Assembly: GCA_020631735.1 (NCBI GenBank)
Contig: CM036221.1
Coordinates: 15,605,381-15,669,380, forward strand
Direction of reading: 5' to 3'
Length of the DNA stretch: 64,000 nt
Source: Saccharum officinarum
Lineage: Eukaryota > Streptophyta > Magnoliopsida > Poales > Poaceae
The position numbers were made by a program, and so were the translations under genes. Shown here in pieces: positions 42,321 to 54,846 of this stretch (position 1 is its first letter; the number at the start of each line of letters is the position of its first letter). The notes under the pieces were generated by a model. It saw nothing but the letters and a program-made list of their open reading frames with translations, was not told the DNA's origin and did not search any database.

Positions 42321-44709
42321 TCAAAGGGACTGAAGACTTGCAACTTTCTCTTCTTCTGCTCTCTTCTTCGGCCTGGGAAAAAAACATAAACATTATGTTG
42401 CCCCTTTAGCTGTAAAAATGTTCGTGAATTAAATCACAGCTTAGGCTTCAGTAAAAAATTATTTCTTAGTCCACTATTACCAAACCGACTTCTCTGATGA
42501 TGAATGTTCAAAATCAGCTCTTTCCTCACCTACTAGAATTATTAACCTCCTCTTTTCCATCTTCTTCAGTAGCTACAACGTCGACAACAGGCTCATAAAG
42601 GTACCATTCTTTCCGTTTCCTGATACACAAAAAGGAAAAGCAGAATCAAGGCGATTTCAATGCCAAACAGCAGTAAACTAGTAATGTACTATTACTTCAA
42701 ACACAAAGTGAACATTGCCAGTCACTACTTCCCTCTCAGTACCATCAAAACTGAACTGCAGTAATCATTAACACATAACACATCAAAGGTTTTTAGAAGA
42801 AAAAGATCGTACCGGATCACGCTTCCTTTGCTGCCAAAATACTTGAACAAATCCACTGCATTGTTCACAGCTTTACTGCAAAGTATGGTCATATTAATTT
42901 CAGTAACAAATAGAGAAACAAAACAGGAAGGATGGCATTTACCTCGAGTGTGCTAATTAGCATCTTTATGCCAGTTCCCTACATTTCTCCACATTTTTCT
43001 TCAAAAGAAAAAAAGGTAAACTCTTCCACAAACCTATTTGAAGAAAATTCTGGTGCTCGCCTTCCCTTCTTTGACATTTGCTTCTCTCTCATAACAGAGA
43101 CACTCTGACTAGCAATCTAGACAGTCAAAATATATATTTTTCAATACAAAGCCTTATACAAAACAAAAGATTAACAATATATGTGCAGGAACCACAGACA
43201 AACTTTATATGTTCTGCTTCTAAAGGAACATCAAAGTCATGATATTGTGAACTAGAGTTAGGAAAGAAAATTATATCTAACCTCGTAAAGCTGTTCACGG
43301 ATGGATACTGCTATTGCAGGCTGCACGTCAAACAAAAAGACTTTGTCAACATAGAACAAAGTTGCAGAAATAATGCAAAAGTTTTACATAAACAGAACTG
43401 CAGTGCATGAAATATTCATATAACAGCAAATTCACAACTAAACCCATCACAATTATAAAGCCATGGAAAATCACAAATAATAGAAAAGGATAATAACAAC
43501 AGTAGTGCTTTACATGACTTCCAAGTACAATAAAGTTAAATGCAAGTTCAGAGAAAATGTGAAAAAAAAAATCCATCTGGGAATCCATCCTGTATAACAA
43601 TTTGGGAGAATTGTAATGCGTAAACAGAGGCCAGTTGACATGAAAAACCATCATCATAAAAGCTGTTGCTTTAGTTCAATTAACAGTTCATTGCACTGAA
43701 TAATCAGAGCTTCATTATTTAAGGCATACCCCAACTTCAGGATCCGTGATGTTCAAATCATCACACAGCGTCCTCGCAAATTCTTCAGGGTCACTATCAA
43801 GGTTCCCGATATCCTGGCCACCAAGAGTTGAGTAGATGGGAGTTAAAGCAAGTCATCAGGACATGAGGACTCCCAAAAATCACAAACACACATGTACATA
43901 CCCATAAGAACTGGTCTCTAATCACAGTGTTGTTCACTCGGAGGTCAATCTGCGGATTCACCATATATATAAGATGTCACTTGAGCACATATACTCCATT
44001 CATCTGAGGATAAAAATACACCAGGACCAGAAACAGTCTGCTGATGAGCAACAGAAAAGTAAAACAAACCTTGAGAGGCACAATCTTCTCTTTGATTTGC
44101 ATCTCCTGCCCCTCGTAGGAGCGGAACTCCGCAAGTTGCCCCTACACAAAAAAAACAATACAATTGATGGACCATTAGCAGTGGAGAACAGAGAACACCT
44201 TGCAGGATAGGATAGGACAGCCAAGCAAGAGAAAAGAGGGGGCACCTGGATGGACTGGAGCATCTGGGGGACGAAATTGGCCGGCAGCTTGAGGTCCTTG
44301 GCCGTCCGCTTCGCGAAGCTAATTATCTCCGAGTCGGGATCTGCCGGCCAGGCACAAGGGACAAGCGGTCAATCCAGGCAGCGAGCGAGAACGCGACGCG
44401 AACTGGAGGTGAATGGAACGAGAAGCGGAGGCCGGGTACCTCGCGGGTTCCAGGTGAAGGCATCCCTGTAGCGCTGGCCGTCCACCTCCACGTCGACGCG
44501 TATCGGCACGAGGTTGTCCCTCGTCGGCCTGCAGCACGGAGGAGGCAGAGGGGAACGAATCAGCCACCCGCGCCCTCTTTCGCCCACAGCAATCCATCAA
44601 AGGCGTCTCTCTAATGGAAGAGGATTAGGAGGGAGCGAGGGAGGGAGGGGGCGTACATGCGGAAGTTGACGGCGGAGGGCCTGGAGGCGCCGAGGCTGAC
44701 CGTCTTCAT
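42321..44709 (-). CDS. BSH: SNF5/INI1-type chromatin-remodelling subunit BSH (BUSHY), 11 exons
   Basis: Exons on the minus strand: 44709-44657, 44528-44440, 44340-44246, 44141-44070, 43949-43902, 43813-43730, 43320-43282, 43116-43034, 42875-42813, 42619-42530, 42372-42321. All introns are GT-AG, and the joined frame is 255 codons plus TGA, close to the roughly 240 residues of Arabidopsis BSH. It starts MKTVSLGAS. The SNF5 domain holds two repeats, about residues 23-79 (NLVPIRVDVEVDGQRYRDAF, FAKRTAKDLKLP) and 103-165 (IDLRVNNTVIRDQFLWDIG, FARTLCDDLNI), then GRRAPEF, KRKEWYLYEP and a Lys-rich end. The product is a core subunit of nuclear SWI/SNF ATP-dependent remodelling complexes. No stop or shift is seen, so it is probably a working host gene. 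Confidence 0.95.
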
Positions 44710-44930
44710 CTCTGTACCCCTCGCCGGCGGTCGGTCCGCCGCCGTCGCCGTAGCCCGCTCCAACCCGATGGCTCTCGGTCTGCGCCGCCGTGCAACGCGA
44801 AAAGAACGGGTACCGTGTGCGTGTGGGCCTAACTAATTAACTTGGGCCCAACGATAAGTCGTCTTTGTACGGGCGCCGGGCCAAATTCACGACAACGTTT
44901 ATTTCCTGCTGACTGGCCCATTTATGTTCC
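44710..44930 (-). promoter_or_regulatory. BSH 5' UTR and promoter with site II (TGGGCY) motifs
   Basis: TGGGCC occurs at 44824-44829 and within the palindrome TTGGGCCCAA at 44842-44851, with further GGGCC words at 44878 and TGGCCCA at 44914. Clusters of such site II elements are bound by TCP factors and mark housekeeping genes in plants. No clear TATA box is visible, which fits. The GC-rich 44710-44800 is the likely 5' UTR. Confidence 0.55.
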
Positions 44931-45089
44931 CCTCGATAGAAACGAATAAGATACAAATTTCGTTTTACCTTTTTTTTTTGCAGTCTGATTTTCCTTGTCC
45001 AAAACACACATCTCCTCCTAACTCTCAAAACCATTCAAATTATCTCCATACCTAATTTTGAAGGTGGTTTTGTGATTATTTTATTCATC

Positions 45090-46015
45090 AATACAAAATG
45101 GGCTTGCTAGCGTCCAGACGCCCGCGCCTGCAGATCGTTTCCGCGACGTTTCGTGCGCCCACGCAGGGCCCACGCCACCCCGAACGTCACTAGCATCGGA
45201 AAGAAGGTGAGGGAGCGGCGGATGCCCAGCCAGCATTGGGGGGGAGGAGGAGACACCAAGACGAGCCAGTAGAAAGCGAGGAGGGAGATGCAACACCCGA
45301 TCTACTTTTAAAACATCCAGATGCAACATTTGCAATATACGTCTGAAGGCAAATGAAAACATGCATCTAAAATATTTGCAAAAACACCTGAAAAATACTT
45401 AAAACCATTCTAAAACATATGCAGCATCTAGATAAAACACTTGCAACATATGTGTAAAACAAATGCAACATCCAAACAAACACACTTGCAACGTATGTCT
45501 AGAAAAATAGATAAAACATTAGGAAAATAAGCTTGCAACATACATGTACAACCATTGCAATATCCCGATCTACTTTTGCAACATGTGTGTGAAACACTTG
45601 CAACATACCTCTGAAACATATGAAACACATGAAACATATGCTTATAACATGCGGTTTCAGCACAACATCTCCTTGCTGTGAATAGAGACTCGTCGGGTAT
45701 GTAGTTCACCGGTGGCGTAAAGCTCGCCGCTCCGGTGAAGAAGACCGCGGTAGGTTGGCCGTTGCAAGTTGCGCAGGGCGAGTTCCACCCCGGTCACGGC
45801 GAGCTGAGCAGACGGAGCACGAGATGTGTGCGGGTGGGCTCCGCCTCGGCTGCGGTGAGCTGCACGCGGGCGAGCTCCGCCCTGGCTGCGGCGTGCCGGG
45901 TAGCTCCCGCCTCGGCCAAGACGAGTGCGGGCGACGGCGGCGAGCACGAGATCAGCGCGGGCAGAGGCCGCCCCGGGCGGCCGCTTCCACAGCGATTTTT
46001 AGAAAGTACGGTGAC
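45090..46015 (-). repeat. TGTTGCA-rich repeat, right copy in inverted orientation
   Basis: Minus-strand words match the left copy (for example AAGTAGATCGGGATATTGCAATGG at 45555-45580 on the complement, and GATGTTGCATTTG). A GC-rich section follows at 45680-45990 with repeated GCGAGCTCCGCC-type words. Inner end near 45100 (GCTAGCGTCCAGACGCCCGC). Confidence 0.65.
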
Positions 46016-46117
46016 GAGCTGAGAGGAGAGGGTTATTTGGGCTATCATCATTGCCCACTAACACAAGTGTTCGGGCAGACGGACGTCCGGTTCCAAGAAT
46101 TAACGATACAAAAACCT

Positions 46118-46520
46118 ATCCCATGCTCATGGAAGCCACCATTGACAATCACAAAATAATATTGACGGTGCATTTACCAGGAGGCTAGGCTTTGTGATTA
46201 GGGACACATGTGGGGACATGCTTGTATCCGGCCTGAAGTACGAGATATGGGGGCTCTACTCTACGAACTGAAGCAATGGCAGCCCTTTGAGCAATCCAGC
46301 ATGCAACACATCTTGGTATGATGCATATCATTCTAGAGATAGATGTTGCAACCTTAACATTAGCCATGTCTTCAACAGGAGGGACAAAAAGCACTATCAG
46401 TTCCTTAATTCACCATACTAGAGACCATATCGATATGAGTTTAGTTCTTGCCAAGTCTCTGCTGATGGTCTAGCCTCTCAAGGAGCATGTATGTTAGCCC
46501 CTGACTCTTCTATGTTTTTT
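46118..46520 (+). pseudogene. RNase H-like (RVT_3 type) domain relic
   Basis: Across several frame breaks the plus strand reads NIDGAFT, LGFVIRD, EAMAAL, HLGMMHIILEIDVATL and SADGLASQGACMLA. These carry the four acidic RNase H positions in the expected order (D, E, D, D). Such domains occur at the C-terminus of plant LINE polymerases and as free-standing genes. Stops at about 46270 and 46470 show decay. A 26-bp phrase (TGATTTTGTAACAGACC...) is duplicated just after, at 46532-46587. Confidence 0.6.
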
Positions 46521-47164
46521 TAAGTCAAGCTCCTGATTTTGTAACAGACCTTGTATCTCTTCTGATTTTGTAACGGACCTTGTATCTAGTGATTTGCTTA
46601 GACATGGTTCTAAGTGGAATCGAGGATTCCGATAAAAAAACACATGACATTATGTTTACTTTGTTCTTGCCCAAGCGCAACTGGCAACCGTACTTTGATT
46701 TTTTTTTAAATGGTGTAATAATAATATAACAGACACTAGTACTCTGTTTGGTAGAAGCGTTGGTAATGCAAATATAATTGATTTAAAGCTACTGATGGTA
46801 CCGCAAGCCATTCGATTTGAACTAATATTATTTCTGTTTTTGCTACTGTAGAGCCAACCAAACCCTGCCCTAGGTTGTATCCTCGCAAAAAAAACACCCT
46901 AAGGTAGAACGTAAGAACTTTCTTTTTCTGAACCCCGTGTTTTTATGAATTTCTGTAAAACTCGTTAAATTCCTTACGGTTCGCGTAAGCATTATTAGAT
47001 GATGCGAAAACAAGGATTTTTTTGATCGGTGTCATTACAATTCTCGTGAATTTAAAATACTCTTACTATTCACCTATTTAGAGGTGAGACATTATAATTC
47101 TTCACTTCTTTGAACAACGTCATTATGTACGCTTCAGGTGTGGTTGACCCCATTTGCGACAACT
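46521..47164. other. Unassigned AT-rich spacer
   Basis: Contains the short duplication at 46532-46587 and a possible small MITE at 46740-46880 (ACTCTGTTTGGTAGAAG facing CCAACCAAACCCTG), without a convincing target duplication. No gene seen. Confidence 0.4.
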
Positions 47165-49016
47165 TAAAAGCCCTAGTTTGGTTTTAGATAATTGATGAAA
47201 CCTAAGGACTAATTATTATGCTAAATGTGTAGACATGAAATGATAAGTCCCATGCCAAGTGATGGAACTAGATGATGGTCATAGTGATGGAGGTGACCAA
47301 AAGATGATCAAGTGCTTCACATTTGAAAAAGAAGAAAGAGAAAAACAAAACCTGATGAAAATCAAGGCAAATGTATTGCTAGGGTTTTGGGTTTGGTGAT
47401 CAAGACATCGTAGAGGGTGTGATCACGTTTAGGATCGATAGCCGTACTATAAAGGGGGAATCCTTTGGCTATTTGGTCTCATAAGTGCCACTAGATGATG
47501 ACCGTACTATAAAGGGGGAATATGTTTGTGAAAATATACTAACATACGTGCACAAGGTGATACACAAGGTGGTTAGCACATTTGCAAAGGTTTTCGAGAG
47601 AAAGAGAAAAGTGAAGACTCCCTCTCATGGGCACCTGCGCGTCCGATCAATTTAAGCAGAGGCGCGCGTGAAGGACCTGAGCGAGCGGACGCTGGCTGTG
47701 GTACACTGGCGCATCCGGTGCAAATGATGTAAGCGCGTGGCGATGCTGAGTGATCACCGGACGCTGGGGTGCGTCCGATCGTCCCTAGCGGACGCGTCCG
47801 GTGCACGTTTTTCCTCTCTGGAACCTTACTGGAGTCGACCGGACGCTGACTCTATAGCGTCCGGTGCAAATGAGAGACGCGTCCGGTGTGGCGTGTACGT
47901 GAGCGCTGTAAGTTTTCGGCCGTTGGCGATCCAGCGGTGCTCATTCGAATGTGACACGTGGCAGACATCGAGTGGGCGAGCGCTTTAGCCACCAGACACT
48001 GAGCTGCGTCAAGTGCAGCAGCACTTGCGCGTCCGGTGCTATCGAGGAAGACAGAGTTGAGAGCCCAACGACTCTATTCTTTTGGGACCCCTATAAATAT
48101 GTGTTGGCGTCTCCTGGGGAACCCTCTTGGCATTTTGATTATCTTGACATCCTCTTGAGCTGAGCATATTCCCTCCCACTCATCTCCCTTGGTTGGTTGC
48201 TAATCCAAAGTGAGATTGAGTGATCCAAGTGCATTGTGTTTGTGAGTTTGCATCTTAGTAACACTTGGGTGATCTTTGGCTGCAGGATTCTTGTTTTTCT
48301 TGGTGGTTGCTGTAAACTAGACGGCTTGGTGGCAGCGGAGGAGTTGTGGTAAGAGTGGTGTTTGTTTTTTGTCACCTCCCGGTGATTTGTGAGGGGTGTT
48401 GTGTCTTCCCCGGCGGAGCGCCAAAGGCAACTCTAGTAAATTGTTCATGTTATTGAGTTACCTCATTTGCGGTAGGTTCTTGCGGTGCTCTTGGGGAGCT
48501 TAGCTTTAGATTATCAATTAGCCGTCGAACCACAAGATGTTGGTCGACACAACGGGGACTAGCGTGCCGGCAAGCATGTGAACCTCGAGAGAAATTTTTT
48601 GTGTTCATCTTGTGTATGATTGGATTTCTCCCAGTGATTGGTCATCATATATTATGATTGGTTCATCCTCTACGCGACGGTATAAAGATCACATACTTCT
48701 CATTTACTTTTCAGCAAACTAGTTGTAACAAACTCTTTAGTGTAATTAGTTTTGAGAGCTTGTATTATCTTTGCTAGTGTAGCTTCTCATCTAGTTGAGC
48801 TCTTTAGTGTAGCTAGCTTTTGAGAGCTCGTAGTGACTTAGCTTTTGATTGTTATAGTGATCATAGTGACTAGAATTGTTGGATAGGTGGCTTGCAAACC
48901 TTATAGAGCTAGAGCAAAATTGTATTTCGTTATTTATTATACTATTCTTTTGCTCTAGTAAGTTAGTAGAATTTTTAATAGGCTATTCACCCCTCTAGCC
49001 ATATTAGGACCTTTCA
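47165..49016 (+). mobile_element. Solo LTR of a Sirevirus-like Copia element, target duplication CAACT
   Basis: CAACT stands directly outside both ends (47160-47164 and 49017-49021). The sequence starts TAAAAGCCCTAG (TGAAAG expected) and ends GGACCTTTCA, preceded by ATAGGCTATTCACCCC, the usual end of Copia LTRs of this type. There is no internal region or second LTR between the duplications, so it formed by LTR-LTR recombination. It contains GTCCGGTGC/GCGTCCGGT palindrome words at 47700-47890, like the Sirevirus LTR at 24735. Confidence 0.88.
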
Positions 49017-52000
49017 CAACTACATTTTCGTATTGCCTAGAATGCCCCTCTGTTCTCCACTCTCCTTGTTAATGACGCGTGGGCTCCACGTGCCATCTTT
49101 GTAACACCTCAGGTGTTTAGCTCCATAATTGCATTGCATTTGCATAAGCATAAGCATGCATCATTCATATTATTTCATGTGGTTGCAACAAATGTGATTG
49201 TTTTTAGAATTTTGTTTGACTCACATCATGTGACACTAGGGAGTTGGTGTAACTAAAGGGTAGAGTGGCTAATTACATCTCACAACACCTTAGCTATACT
49301 TAGGGTCACTCATGGAGCAAGGTTCATGTTGACCAAAATCACCAAAATGCCCTCCAAAGTGTAGTTGACCACCATTTAGCCCTAGGGTGCTCTAGTTTGA
49401 CCAATTAAAAAGTCTAGCTTAGAGACCTTGCATGGAGGAGCACCCTTAAGCAAAGTTGTAGGGAATTTTATGGGGAACAAAAGTCTCAATATGATCATCT
49501 TATGAAAATGATCAGAACATTCTCAAAAATGGCCCACAAGTCAGTATTAGAGGCTGTTTTGGGACTTAGCAATTTTGGCTAAGTGTGAAGCTGAAAACCG
49601 TTTCACTGTACCTCACTTTGGCAACTTGTAACTCACAAACTAGGCCGAACCAGTCCTTGAGCCAATTGACAAAGTTGTTGTCCACCCATAGCTCTACAAC
49701 ATTGTCAACATCACCATCACCAAGTTCTAAATGGTTTAGGAGTTATGGTGCCTGGAAAAATGGGTTTCAGTCGGTGTGACTCACTGAAACTCAGTTTCAG
49801 TTTCGGGTGCCTCACTTTAGGACGCTATATCTCTATAACTAAGCCGAACCAGCCCTGGAGCCAATTGACAAAGTTGTAGCCCTCACGAAGCTCTACAATT
49901 TTGGTGTTATCACCTTCGACTAACTCGAGCTATTTCTGGAGAAAATCACCGTTGAAATCACGCTGTCAGTCGAACAATGCCGGTCTCTATTCAGTCGACC
50001 GACAGCTTCGCGTCGTGGCGCTCGGGCAGAGCCCGGTGGCCGCGTGGCGCTCGCGCCCTGCCGTCGCCTCCAATTCCTGAGCATGCGCGCGGGCGTGAAG
50101 TCGGGGCCGCCACCTCAACCCCCACCACTCGCGCTCACCCCTCCCCTTTCACTCTTGCTTTTGCCGTGCTCACCGAGGCGAAAAACAGAGGCGCCATTGC
50201 CGCCGCATCCTTCTCCGTGCTCGCACGAGCTCATCGTCTCACTACAGTCACCCAAACCCCGTCCACCGCTCCGCCAGAGTCCCCTCCACCTCCTCCGTCC
50301 GTTGCCTGAACCAATTGTGCAGAGGTGAAGGTGAATTTCCATTTCCGCCACCGCGAGACCTCGTCGGCGTATCGTCCGCGCGGTGGCTCACCGTGGTCAG
50401 CTCCCTACTGTCACCCTCCATTCTTGCTAGTTCCTGTTCTGGGTTCCAGATCGGGTAGAGAAGTTTAGGCGATGATGTTACCGGCTAGGGTGGACGGTAC
50501 ACGCCGGAACACGATCGTGCGCTGCTGCGCCATGGTCACCGACGCGGTGCTCACGCGGTCAGCCGCATTCGCCCCACCTCTGTCCTTGTCCTTAGCATGG
50601 ATAGGTCCGCCATCTCCTCTGGAAACCGTAGCACGCCCAACCTAGGTCCCTGGCTCCCAGAGCTCGCCGGAGCGCCACCGGGTGCCGCCTCCGAGCCGCG
50701 GTTGCCGTGGCCGTCATAGCTAGGGTTGGGTAGGATCCGCGAATCGAGGGTTAGTTGATGCGGGAGGTCACGTGGAAACTGTTGGTGTCTTCCCGTCGCC
50801 GGAGACGTCGTCGTCGGCGAGCAGGAGCTCGCCGGAGTCCGCGGACTTCCCTCTCTGCTCCCCTCTCTCTGGCAGCGGACCCCACCTGGCAGGTGCCGCG
50901 CGCGGGCGGGACGGCCGAGCAGGCCGCGCGCGCGCCGTGGGCCGCGTCTTTTCCCGGGCCGGCCCAGTAGAAAATGAGATCCTTTTCTTTTTTGTTATTT
51001 ATTTTTGCCACAGAATTTTAGTGATGTTTGGAAAATGCAAATCTAGGGTTTTACTTGCTCAAAAATTATGAGATAAATTTTGTTAGGATCTACAGGGTGT
51101 GTAGTATTTTAGAAAAATATGAATTTGTTATGTGATGTTTAGTTTATGGGAGATTTAAATAGGTTTTTGAAATGTGTTTTAGATTGCATGCAAACTTGTT
51201 TAAATCATATCTTGAGTTTCCGTGTTCTAAAAATTATGAAATTTGGTGGGTAGGCTAATTTATACTTGCTCTAGCTTTGGTAAAAATTTGGGCAGTGGTG
51301 CTTAAGTACTTTTCAAGTTATAATGCTATCTTGTTATTTTAGGAAATACTTAAATGAATTTTAGTAATTTTTCTACATGTGTAATGTTCTTATAAATTTT
51401 TGGAGAATGTCTTGGTATCCTATAGTGTCCAAGAAAATTAGAAAATCTGTTGTTTGACACTTTTTACTATGAATTGTTAATTATGCAAAAATCAGCCTTT
51501 TTGGCTTGTGAATTTTGTGTAGAGAGTTTCTGTAAATAATTTTAGTTCAAATTTTTACAGTGGTCTCTTTTTGGTTCATAGAGACTCCTGTAAATTTTGT
51601 AGAATTTTAGGAGCAGTTTACGTATATGTTTAAAATTTCACTTAATTACTTAAGTAAATTAAGAAATGAGTTTAAATAAATATTTTAGGTAGGCACACCT
51701 TACTTTCTGGTGTTGTTGTGACCTATGTGAACTTGTGGTAACATTAGTTTGGTCTTAAGAGATGTTTGCCACATAAATAAATATTTAATCTTTGCAATTC
51801 TAGGTTTTCTGGATAGCTGGTAGTATTTCTAGGTTTGACCTTTGATAAAAGTGTTTGCTGGAAAACTTGTAAATACCAAAGTTGTAGTAAACTTGATAAA
51901 CTAGCTTGTGTCAAAATTTGGGAGCATTTGGCTTAATAGTTTGGAAGTTATTGCTGTGTTAAGTGACAGTCCAGAATTGACTGCTCTCTGTTTGGGGAGG

Positions 52001-52267
52001 GCAGATTCTGAAACTTTGGAATTTCGACTAGGTAAACTTTAGAATTAAGTGTTGAGGTCTGAAAATATTTTGTAGTGCATTTCTTAAGCTTTCCAGATTG
52101 TCTTAGATCATATCTTTTGGAGCTAGGAATCTTCAGTTATGTTAGAAACAAGTAGCTGCTGTCCAGAATATCTTACTGTGGTAACCTAAGTAATATTACC
52201 CTTGTGTTGTTAGGTGTTAGGGCCTTAACCGAAGAAGAACAACTGTGTCTTAGGTTGAGTAGCTTAG

Positions 52268-52411
52268 GTAAGTACTTCTCCACCGGAGAAGAGATTTGCA
52301 CGTATTGAGGAAGTGACTTGAATAGAGTATTTTATTTCTGAAATGCATTTCATTCCGAGCATGTTGCACCCATTATGCATCCATAATATTTATTGTGCAT
52401 TCATGCAATAG
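52268..52411 (+). other. Predicted intron within the LTR leader
   Basis: A perfect AG/GTAAGTA donor at 52266-52274 is followed by the acceptor CAATAG at 52411. Both are kept in the 3' LTR copy (11360 bp to the right). Splicing from this region could join a leader exon to downstream ATGs. Confidence 0.4.
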
Positions 52412-52641
52412 GTGTTTCGGAGGGGGTAACGCTCCTCGAATTCGAGCAAGTGATTCCGGAGGAGGACCAGGAGCAGCAGAAGGAGCCCGAGGATCCAGCA
52501 GACGAAGGAGTGCCCGCAGACGACCTACCTGAGTGCTCAGACCACCGGCCCTCGACCTTTCTGAAAGGCAAGCCCCGGTGCATGCTGAACCCATCATTTT
52601 ATAAATCTATCTTGAGTACTTTTAAATGTTTAATGCATTAA
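52393..52641 (+). other. Short acidic ORF in the LTR, conserved in both copies
   Basis: Reads VTLLEFEQVIPEEDQEQQ and further Glu/Pro-rich residues to about 83 codons. The 3' LTR copy at 63753-64000 keeps the frame with only a few changes as far as the window end. It could be a leader peptide or an exon of a longer ORF. It could also be chance conservation, as the LTRs are young. Confidence 0.35.
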
Positions 52642-54075
52642 GTTGTAGGAGTTGTATGAAAACAATTGTTGCATTATACCTGTCCTTGTCCAGATATTGT
52701 ACTTAACTCCTATTTTAGGTTTAGGCACGTATCAATGCTTAGCCCTGCTTAGTTCGGTAGAAGTCGGGTGATTTCCGGTCATCCGCGAGATGTAGGAAGG
52801 AGTCACGAGTGGCTTTATGGCTATCGTGGATGGAACCATGCCTTAAAATGAAATTGAGACCGGGCGGGAGTTCGATAGTACAGCCGCAAGACACTTCACG
52901 TCTTGGGTGTGGAGCTATGCCCGTCTAAGTCATTTAAGGACCGATTCGCTGTACGTCCTTGAGTCATGTTGAACGCAGTCTAACACTTAGTTGGCCGGAT
53001 AAGCCGTTCCGACCGCGAAGCCGAGTAATGTGGTTCAGGCCAGGAATCGAATGATAGGTTGCTTCTTGGAGCTGAGAAAGGATGTGCTTGGGGACATTGG
53101 CGTGAGACCAAGGGGGGTTAGAGTCCCTATCACCTGGCAGAGTGTCGCCCTTGGGGTCGCGACATCATTCGGACCCGCGATTCCTGAATCATATGAAAAG
53201 GTGGCTTGTGCGACCCTGGTAGGGGCCTGCGCGGTGAGTGTTAGAAATACCCCTCCAGCTGGATAGGAATTCGATTCGAATCGCCGTCGCTCCCGGTTAG
53301 TGAGCACTTGACTTGAGCAGCGGCAACGTAGATCTCATTAAATGAACAGATGGTTAAGTGAATGATATAATGTTGCCACTATGTTATACCTGCTATGGAT
53401 ATAATAATAATGTTGTTTGATTATACTCAAGTGAATGTTTAGTACAGGTGCTAAGATAGATGACAGGTCAATGCTAAAAATAACTGCTAGTACAGGTTAA
53501 CAGAGTTTAAATTACTTATGCTTTTCCGCAAAAGGTAATGTCAGCTAGCCTCTTGTGTAAGCCTTGCATAATCCTTGGTGTCATCTTATTTCTGGTTTTC
53601 GACGGGTAAGTCTAGCTGAGTACATTCCAGTACTCAGGGTTTATTCCCTCCTGTTGCAGATGATATGCTCTACCAAGGCTTCTGCAAAAATTGTCTCCAC
53701 CCTGCGGGTGACGAAGACTAGATCACTAGGGCGTGATCATCTTTATGTACTTTCCTAATGCTTTTGTGGGTTGTTGATCAACAAGACTGACAGTAGTTAA
53801 ACAACTGGTGTGTGTTTGCTTCCGCTACTTTTATAAACTTGGTTTGTAATAATTGCGACTCCGTGTGTGTAAACTTAATTTAGAACTACTTGTGAAATGT
53901 AACGGATGATGTTGTATGTTGAATGATGCGATCCTGGTTGTAAGCAAGTTGGTTTGAAATCCTTCGTGGTTTCGATTGACTACCGGGATTATATGGGCTC
54001 AAGTTCGAAAATTTGAGCACTTCGGTGCTTGTTTTTGTACTTGTGCTCTTATAATTTGGTCGGTTCTGTTACAGC

Positions 54076-54087
54076 TGGTACCGGAGC
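54076..54087 (+). other. Chromovirus primer-binding site
   Basis: TGGTACCGGAGC, two bases after the LTR end TTACA. It is two changes from TGGTATCAGAGC, the complement of initiator Met tRNA, and is the position where reverse transcription would start. Confidence 0.85.
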
Positions 54088-54846
54088 ATAATTCAACATT
54101 AAACACATCGTACGAGTATTTAAAAACAAAAGTATTTGATTATGAAAAGGGTTAAAACTCCAAAAATTATTTTCATAGGTATGCCAGTGATCACATCCCT
54201 TAGCCCAAATAAGGACTCTTAGGTGGCTTATTATAAAGACTAACTTGGGGGCCTTATTTGTTTTTGTTTCGTCGTCCATACGGCGTGATATTATATGGAT
54301 GCCATCCACTTGGGTGGCAATGTATGGATCAATTGCCTCGACGCTCTGGTAAGTGTGAGTTGTGAGAGCATGATCGTCCAACCGGCGATCTAGGGGAGAG
54401 TAGTTTTGGTGACTTGCATACTTACATGTTTAAACCATGTAATTACGTAAGCACTTAATCGTGGGAATATATATATCGGGTAGCTTTGATACTGAAGTAT
54501 ATACATCAGGGGATGTGTATATGGAAAGTATTTAAATTACTGCTTTCTTGTGTGCTTATATTGGGAAACTGTTGGGCTGAAATGAGATTTTCTGCAGGTA
54601 CACTAACAGCGCAAACGAGTAGACCGATAGTTTCGACTATATGAGAGAACGTATGTATGCCACCGCCTAGCGTTAGAAATTTTTGATTCTACTAGGATGA
54701 GAGGGCGTACGAAACGTGCATGCATCATGTTTAATTAGATCATACATATCATTTACTCCCTCCTTAAAAATTTCAATAGTCCCGACTAAATTAAATTTCG
54801 TATCCCCTAAATGATCCTCACCTTAAGTCGTATCTTGTTGCTACAG
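54088..54846 (+). other. Chromovirus untranslated leader
   Basis: No supported ORF. It ends in a pyrimidine-rich stretch and TTGCTACAG immediately before the ATG of the H3-tail-like ORF, a good splice-acceptor consensus. Confidence 0.6.

Larger units (their letters stand above)
49100..54073 (+). repeat. 5' LTR of the chromovirus, 4974 bp
   Basis: Begins TGTAACACCTCAGGTGTT and ends TCTGTTACA. The first bases form an AACACC/GGTGTT hairpin. The U3 part contains a GC-rich island (49980-50960) that would encode only low-complexity shadows. A possible intron lies at 52268-52411 (AG/GTAAGT donor, AATAG acceptor), followed by a short acidic ORF. Confidence 0.93.

Noticed and set aside
46740..46880. 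Possible small MITE (CTGTTTGGT facing ACCAAACCC)
   Set aside because: Inverted ends are short and imperfect and no target duplication is visible.
49977..51071. Several ORFs of 80-110 codons in the LTR, repeated at 61337-62431
   Set aside because: They occur in overlapping frames on both strands in a GC-rich island, and conservation between copies is explained by the youth of the LTRs.
54811..54846. Upstream in-frame ATG for the H3-tail-like ORF
   Set aside because: It adds a hydrophobic 12-residue stretch before a good splice acceptor; the ATG at 54847 gives the exact H3-like start and fits the gag arrangement.
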